A model generated the notes under the pieces. It did not search any database and was not told where the DNA came from. It saw only the letters and a list, made by a program, of their open reading frames with translations. Below, one piece after another: positions 60,148-64,000 of a stretch of 64,000 nucleotides of DNA (positions are counted from its first letter, which is position 1; each line of letters opens with the position of its first letter). The DNA is from Halorientalis persicus (GTDB lineage: Archaea > Halobacteriota > Halobacteria > Halobacteriales > Haloarculaceae). Location: positions 1 to 64,000 of the forward strand of contig NZ_FOCX01000023.1 in assembly GCF_900110215.1 (NCBI RefSeq). Reading direction: 5' to 3'. A program made the position numbers and the translations under genes.

Positions 60148-62895
60148 CTACCGCGCCCACTCGACCATCCGGCCGTAGACCGGGTCGGTGCCGAGCGCGT
60201 CGGCGTCGCCCACCAGGACGAGCGCCTTCTTCGCCCGCGTCAGGGCGACGTTGATCCGCCGGTAATCCTCGAAGATCGGCCCGTCGAGCGTGTCGGTGGC
60301 GACGAACGAGACCACGATCACCTCCTTCGAGGACCCCTGGAACCGGTCTACGGTGTCGACGGTCACGCCGGTCGGCGCGCGCTTGTTGATCTCGGCGACC
60401 TGTGCGCGGTAGGGCGCGATGACACCGATCTCCTCGGGGGGTACGCCCGCGTCGACGTAGGACTGGACGGTCTCGACCACCGCCTCGGCCTCGACGGAGT
60501 TGGTGTTGCCCCGGGCCTGTCCGTCGGGGTCGACGAACGCCACCGAGTCACGGAGGTTCGGGGGGAGTGCATCCATCTGAACCCCGTCGAGGTCGTCGAT
60601 GCGCTGGCTCGCGACCGCGCCGGTCGCGGGTCGCAGTCGTCCGTCGTAGAACTCCCGAGAAGCGAACGCCTGGATGCGCTGGGACATCCGGTACTGGCGG
60701 TCGAGCATGACGCCAGCATCGGGGTACGCCTCGATCAGCCGCTCGAACAGCGAGGTCTGGAGCGGCGCGGCGGCGCTCCCCTCCTCGTCGGCCGCCTGCA
60801 CGACCGGCGGAAGTTGCTGGTGGTCGCCGACGAGGACGGATTTGTCGGCCAGCGTCACGGCCGCCAGCGTCGCCGGCTCGGTGAGCTGGCCGGCCTCGTC
60901 GACCAGCGCCACGTCGAAGGACTGCTCGCGCATCACCGTCGAGCCACACGACGCGGTGGTCGCCGCCACGACCGAGGCGTCCCGCAATTGCCCCGCGAGT
61001 GCCTGTGGGTCGCCGCTGTCGGGCAGTCGGTACCCCTGCATATCCGGCCGGACGCCCGTCTCGGTCCCCACACGCACGATATCCTCGAATCCCTGCTCTT
61101 CGAGGGCCTCGATGGCGTTGTCGACCGCTCGGTTCGTGAACGCTGTCAGCAGGACGCGTTCGCCCCGTTCGACGAGCGCGCGCACGGTCCGCGCGAGGGT
61201 GTAGGTCTTCCCCGTTCCCGGCGGACCGTGGATCAGCGCCACGTCCTCGGCCCGGACCGCCAGCGAGACCGCCTCGTTCTGGGCATCGTTGTTGTCGATG
61301 TAAGTGGTATCGTCCTCGGCGAACTCCGGCTCGCGGCGACCGAACAAGACCGCCTTCTTCTCGGGCGACTGCTTGAGGATCGCGTCGTGCAGCGCCGTGA
61401 GCATCCGGTCGGTGCCGATCTCGGAGGGATACACGTCGAGTCGTCGCAACTCGACGGGTTCGTCCGCCGTGACGACGATCTCTTCGCCCAACTGCTCGAC
61501 GCGAGCCATCTCCGCCCGGCCGCGGACCGGATGCCCGTCGCTGGCCAGCACCACGTCGCCCTCGCGGATCTTCGAGACCGCGCCGGTTCCCTTCGCGCGG
61601 AGCTCCCAGCGGCCACCTTCGCGTTCGGTCTGGCCCTTGGGTTCGAGGCCGATCAGGGCGCGATCGTCGTCGGCCCGTTCCTCGCCGCTCTGTCGCCAGA
61701 GTTTCGTGTACTCGCGATGGACCGCCCGGCGCTCGGCCTCGATGGCGCGATAGAAGCGGTCGAAGTACTCGCGTTCGTCCGTCGGGATCGGACTGCCGAC
61801 CTGGCCGGCCTTGGATTCCTGATCGAGTCGGCCCGAGACGGCCATGCACGTGTCCTGCTCGAAGCAGTACTCACACTTCGCGTCGGCCTCGTACCCCGTC
61901 GGCACGCTCACGTCGTGTTCCATCGCCGCGATCTCGTTGCGGGTGCGGACGACGAACTTCAGGAGGCCGGGACCCAGCGAGAAGTCCTTGGCCGGCGAGA
62001 GGTCGCCCGTCTCCTCGGTCCGCTCGACGGCGGCGTTCTTGGTGTAGAGCAGGGTCCCCGTATCCGGGGCCTCGGCGGCGTGGTCGCCGGCGGTCGGATC
62101 GCCGCCCCGGCCGCCGTCGGCGGCAGTCGCCGCGCCGCCGTCCGTGACGGCTTGCTCGCCCAACAAGAGCGCGTAACAGGCCGCCTGAATCTTGTCCTGG
62201 AAGCGGGGCTCCCGCTTGGTGTTTTTCCCGGTCTTGAGTTCGACGGGGCCACCGCGGCGGACGGCGTCGGCACGCCCCTTCAGGCCGTAGGTCTCGCTGA
62301 CGAGCGTCTGCTCGGAACGCCACTGGTCGGTATCGGTCAGGGTCCCCTGCTGGAGCCACCCCTCGATGGCGCTGGCGTGCTCTCGCACTTCGGCGGCGAC
62401 CGCGTCGGGATCTTTGTCCAGCAGGCCGAGTTCGAGACCGGACTCGGCGACGTGCTCGTCGATCGCGTCGTCGAGGTCCCGGCCCCGCAGGAGGTCGCCG
62501 AACACTTCGTGGACGATGGTCCCCTTGACGACGGGGTAGGCCAGTTCCAGCCCGGAGAGCTTGTTGAGGTAGTACATCCGGGGGCACTGCACCCACGAGC
62601 GCACGTCGGTCACGTCGACGAGGAAGCCGGGTTCGACGACGACCATCGACTCCCGCTGGGTGGCGTACTGCACCTCGCCGCGGAACTCGTCTTCCTCGAC
62701 GTTGGTCACGAGCAGTTCCATGCCGGGATCGAGGGACTCGACAGTTTCGGTCCACTTCTCCCAGAGCGTCACCGTCACGGCCTCGGCCTGTCCACCGTCG
62801 GGCCGCACCCGAACTTCCGCGAGGTCGCTGGTGCCACGGCTGGTCTCGACCGTTCGGGAGTCCCCGACCTCGACGACTGGTCCGCGGAGTTGCAC
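60148..62895 (-). CDS. dna2: Dna2-like nuclease-helicase (Cas4/RecB nuclease plus SF1 helicase)
   Basis: The 915-residue protein starts with GTG (VQLRGPVVEVGDSRTVETS). An OB-like N-domain is followed by a RecB/Cas4-type nuclease: C104 (VQCPRMYYLN), H129, D210 (GLKGRADAV), E219 and K221 (VELKTGK), and C341, C344 and C350 (KCEYCFEQDTC); the four Cys form the Fe-S site. Then an SF1 helicase: HGPPGTGKTYTLARTV near residue 575, DEAGQLTEPAT, GDHQQLPPV, QYRMSQRIQAF and TVDRFQGSSKEVIVVSFV. This matches Dna2 (Okazaki fragment and end processing). An acidic, Ala/Gly-rich insert at about 245-280 lies inside the nuclease domain. Confidence 0.9.
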   Translation of the reverse strand: MQLRGPVVEVGDSRTVETSRGTSDLAEVRVRPDGGQAEAVTVTLWEKWTETVESLDPGMELLVTNVEEDEFRGEVQYATQRESMVVVEPGFLVDVTDVRSWVQCPRMYYLNKLSGLELAYPVVKGTIVHEVFGDLLRGRDLDDAIDEHVAESGLELGLLDKDPDAVAAEVREHASAIEGWLQQGTLTDTDQWRSEQTLVSETYGLKGRADAVRRGGPVELKTGKNTKREPRFQDKIQAACYALLLGEQAVTDGGAATAADGGRGGDPTAGDHAAEAPDTGTLLYTKNAAVERTEETGDLSPAKDFSLGPGLLKFVVRTRNEIAAMEHDVSVPTGYEADAKCEYCFEQDTCMAVSGRLDQESKAGQVGSPIPTDEREYFDRFYRAIEAERRAVHREYTKLWRQSGEERADDDRALIGLEPKGQTEREGGRWELRAKGTGAVSKIREGDVVLASDGHPVRGRAEMARVEQLGEEIVVTADEPVELRRLDVYPSEIGTDRMLTALHDAILKQSPEKKAVLFGRREPEFAEDDTTYIDNNDAQNEAVSLAVRAEDVALIHGPPGTGKTYTLARTVRALVERGERVLLTAFTNRAVDNAIEALEEQGFEDIVRVGTETGVRPDMQGYRLPDSGDPQALAGQLRDASVVAATTASCGSTVMREQSFDVALVDEAGQLTEPATLAAVTLADKSVLVGDHQQLPPVVQAADEEGSAAAPLQTSLFERLIEAYPDAGVMLDRQYRMSQRIQAFASREFYDGRLRPATGAVASQRIDDLDGVQMDALPPNLRDSVAFVDPDGQARGNTNSVEAEAVVETVQSYVDAGVPPEEIGVIAPYRAQVAEINKRAPTGVTVDTVDRFQGSSKEVIVVSFVATDTLDGPIFEDYRRINVALTRAKKALVLVGDADALGTDPVYGRMVEWAR

Positions 62896-63100
62896 GATGG
62901 AATGGAATCGCCCGAGCGAACAAAAGCCCTCCCCTCGGCGACCGCCGACCGACGCTTCCGCCGGTACGCGCGACTTACCGCGGACCGAGATCGCTCGACC
63001 ACGACAGCTCGACACACGGTACACGGCGGATAACAATGGGGACTGCACGGGACTGACCGACGAACACGCCCGCGGTCACGCGACCCGGGCACCCGTCCCT

Positions 63101-63934
63101 ATGAATCGGACACAACTCACGTCACTGGTGGTGGCACTCGCGTGTTTCGGCGCGGTCGGCGCCTCGGCGTCCACGCTGTCCTCGTCGGTGGCCGCCGACC
63201 CCTCGGACGCCCTCGATCCGGACTACGAGGTGATTCCCGTCGCCGGCGACTCTCTCTCGCAACTCGAATCCGCCGTCGCCGACGGCGGCGAAGCGGCTAC
63301 AGCCGGCGGCGACGGTCCCGCGGGCCAGGCCGGCGGGCCAGGTTCGAGCCAGAACCAGCCGGCGGGCGACGAGGGAGACGGCGACCACGCCGGGGCCGCC
63401 GCCGACAGCGAGGGAAACGCGAAAAGCGGCGACGGTGGAAACAGCGAGAGTGCTGGCGGGGAGGGCGACGACAGTCGTAGCGGCAGTGACGGCGACGGTA
63501 CGTCTCGCGTCCCGGGCGAGCGTCTCTCGCTCGTCGACCTGCTGACACTGCTCGTCCTCGCGGCGCTGGTGGTGGCGACGGCGTACCTGTGCTACCGGTA
63601 TCGTGACCGGTTCGAGGGGCTGTTCACGACCCACGACGAACCGGTCGGTGACGACCCGCGGCCGGTTCCGGACGGACCGCCCGCCGACGACAACCCCGTG
63701 TTCGAGACCTGGGACGAACTCCTGTCGGATCTGGACGTGGACCGGCCGGAGACGCTGACGACCCGGGAGTGTGCCGAGGCGGCCACCGCGTCCGGGTTCG
63801 ACCGCACCGAGATCGACCGGCTCCGGCTCGACTTCGAGGCCGTCCGCTACGGTGGCCAGCCGGTAACCGACGATCGTCGCCGTCGCGCCCGGTCCGCACG
63901 GAAACGACTCGGTCTCAACGGTGAGTCACCGTGA
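63101..63934 (+). CDS. DUF4129 domain membrane protein
   Basis: The 277-residue protein MNRTQLTSLVVALACFGAVG has a signal peptide/TM, a long low-complexity Gly/Asp/Ser/Ala extracellular linker (about 50-145), a TM helix (about 148-170) and a cytoplasmic C-terminus with WDELLSDLDVDRPETLTTRECAEAATASGFDRTEIDRLRLDFEAVRYGG in pattern, the DUF4129 signature. The family occurs in operons with MoxR ATPase, DUF58 and transglutaminase proteins. GTGA overlap with the next gene indicates an operon that continues to the right. Confidence 0.85.
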   Translation: MNRTQLTSLVVALACFGAVGASASTLSSSVAADPSDALDPDYEVIPVAGDSLSQLESAVADGGEAATAGGDGPAGQAGGPGSSQNQPAGDEGDGDHAGAAADSEGNAKSGDGGNSESAGGEGDDSRSGSDGDGTSRVPGERLSLVDLLTLLVLAALVVATAYLCYRYRDRFEGLFTTHDEPVGDDPRPVPDGPPADDNPVFETWDELLSDLDVDRPETLTTRECAEAATASGFDRTEIDRLRLDFEAVRYGGQPVTDDRRRRARSARKRLGLNGESP

Positions 63935-64000
63935 CACGACGCCGCGTCGCACTCGTCGTGGGCGGTCTGCTCGGTACGCTGGCGCTCGCCACGACCCTGT
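63931..64000 (+). CDS. Start of the next gene in the DUF4129 operon (cut by the window end)
   Basis: A GTG at 63931 overlaps the DUF4129 stop (GTGA). The visible 23 residues are MTRRRVALVVGGLLGTLALA then TTL: a basic start and a hydrophobic segment. In haloarchaea the gene after DUF4129 in this type of operon often encodes a small two-TM protein (DUF7269-like) before DUF58; the visible part fits, but is too short to assign. Confidence 0.5.
   Translation, partial: MTRRRVALVVGGLLGTLALATTL

Noticed and set aside
60814-63033. 739-codon plus-strand frame opposite dna2
   Set aside because: Antisense to intact nuclease and helicase motifs; no domain of its own.

Overview
The window is chromosomal DNA from a halophilic archaeon (class Halobacteria). 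Evidence: very high GC with strong G/C third-position bias, acidic proteomes (D/E-rich, Lys-poor), archaeal information genes (L7Ae, S28e, L24e, L21e, Rpb4/RpoF, aEF-1beta, Nop5-fibrillarin, pelota, TmcA), TATA-box promoters 25-35 nt upstream of leaderless ATG/GTG starts, and typical haloarchaeal families (HVO_2753-like zinc-finger micro-protein, DUF7331-like and DUF2391-like proteins, HemAT/Htr transducers). The genus cannot be fixed from sequence alone.

Layout. 1-0.3 kb: the tail of an IS5-like transposase abuts a broken glutamate-cysteine-ligase-like gene. 0.5-6.6 kb: tmcA-DUF456, a nitronate monooxygenase, and the rpl7ae-rps28e-rpl24e-ndk operon with a long SD-containing leader. 6.67-8.10 kb: a solo tnpB transposon whose ends carry IS608-type cleavage and guide tetranucleotides; it is inserted exactly at the stop codon of a small minus-strand gene. 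8.4-12.5 kb: type III RuBisCO, a PfkB (ribose-1-phosphate) kinase and ribose-1,5-bisphosphate isomerase, i.e. the archaeal pentose-bisphosphate nucleoside-salvage route, with a lipoprotein gene between. 12.5-19 kb: a surface-glycan block (AlkP-type phosphohydrolase, GT2, DUF2304, polysaccharide deacetylase, flippase-like LPG_TM protein, GT39). 19-21.1 kb: two adjacent half-length MetE-like genes. 21.7-25.7 kb: rpl21e-rpoF-DUF655-ksgA-mscS-hemK2. 25.8-35 kb: a chemoreceptor, aEF-1beta plus zinc-finger protein, 3-hydroxyacyl-CoA dehydrogenase, an HMG-CoA-synthase-like/DUF35 fusion and a thiolase, and regulators. 35-41 kb: nop5-fibrillarin, gshA, HTH regulator, coaD, TFB-like and MOSC proteins, GT39.

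41.2-46.4 kb: a tRNA-Leu(UAG) gene followed by partial tRNA 3'-end copies and a short defence island: a 1370-residue single-chain type IIG restriction-modification enzyme with an AT-rich recognition segment, a small multi-TM protein resembling membrane effectors, and a leaderless 38-codon peptide gene. 46.4-64 kb: a GT39 paralogue, Usp, pelota, histidine kinase, HemAT, MBL hydrolase, HpcH/HpaI aldolase, Lhr helicase, LarA-like protein, Dna2-like nuclease-helicase, and the start of a DUF4129 operon.

Most genes are in short operons with ATGA/GTGA overlaps. The most informative novelties are the fully interpretable IS608-type solo-tnpB insertion, the tRNA-flanked restriction island, the catalytic-Cys-lacking HMGCS-like/DUF35 fusion beside a thiolase, and the unusual L7Ae leader and L24e acidic tail.
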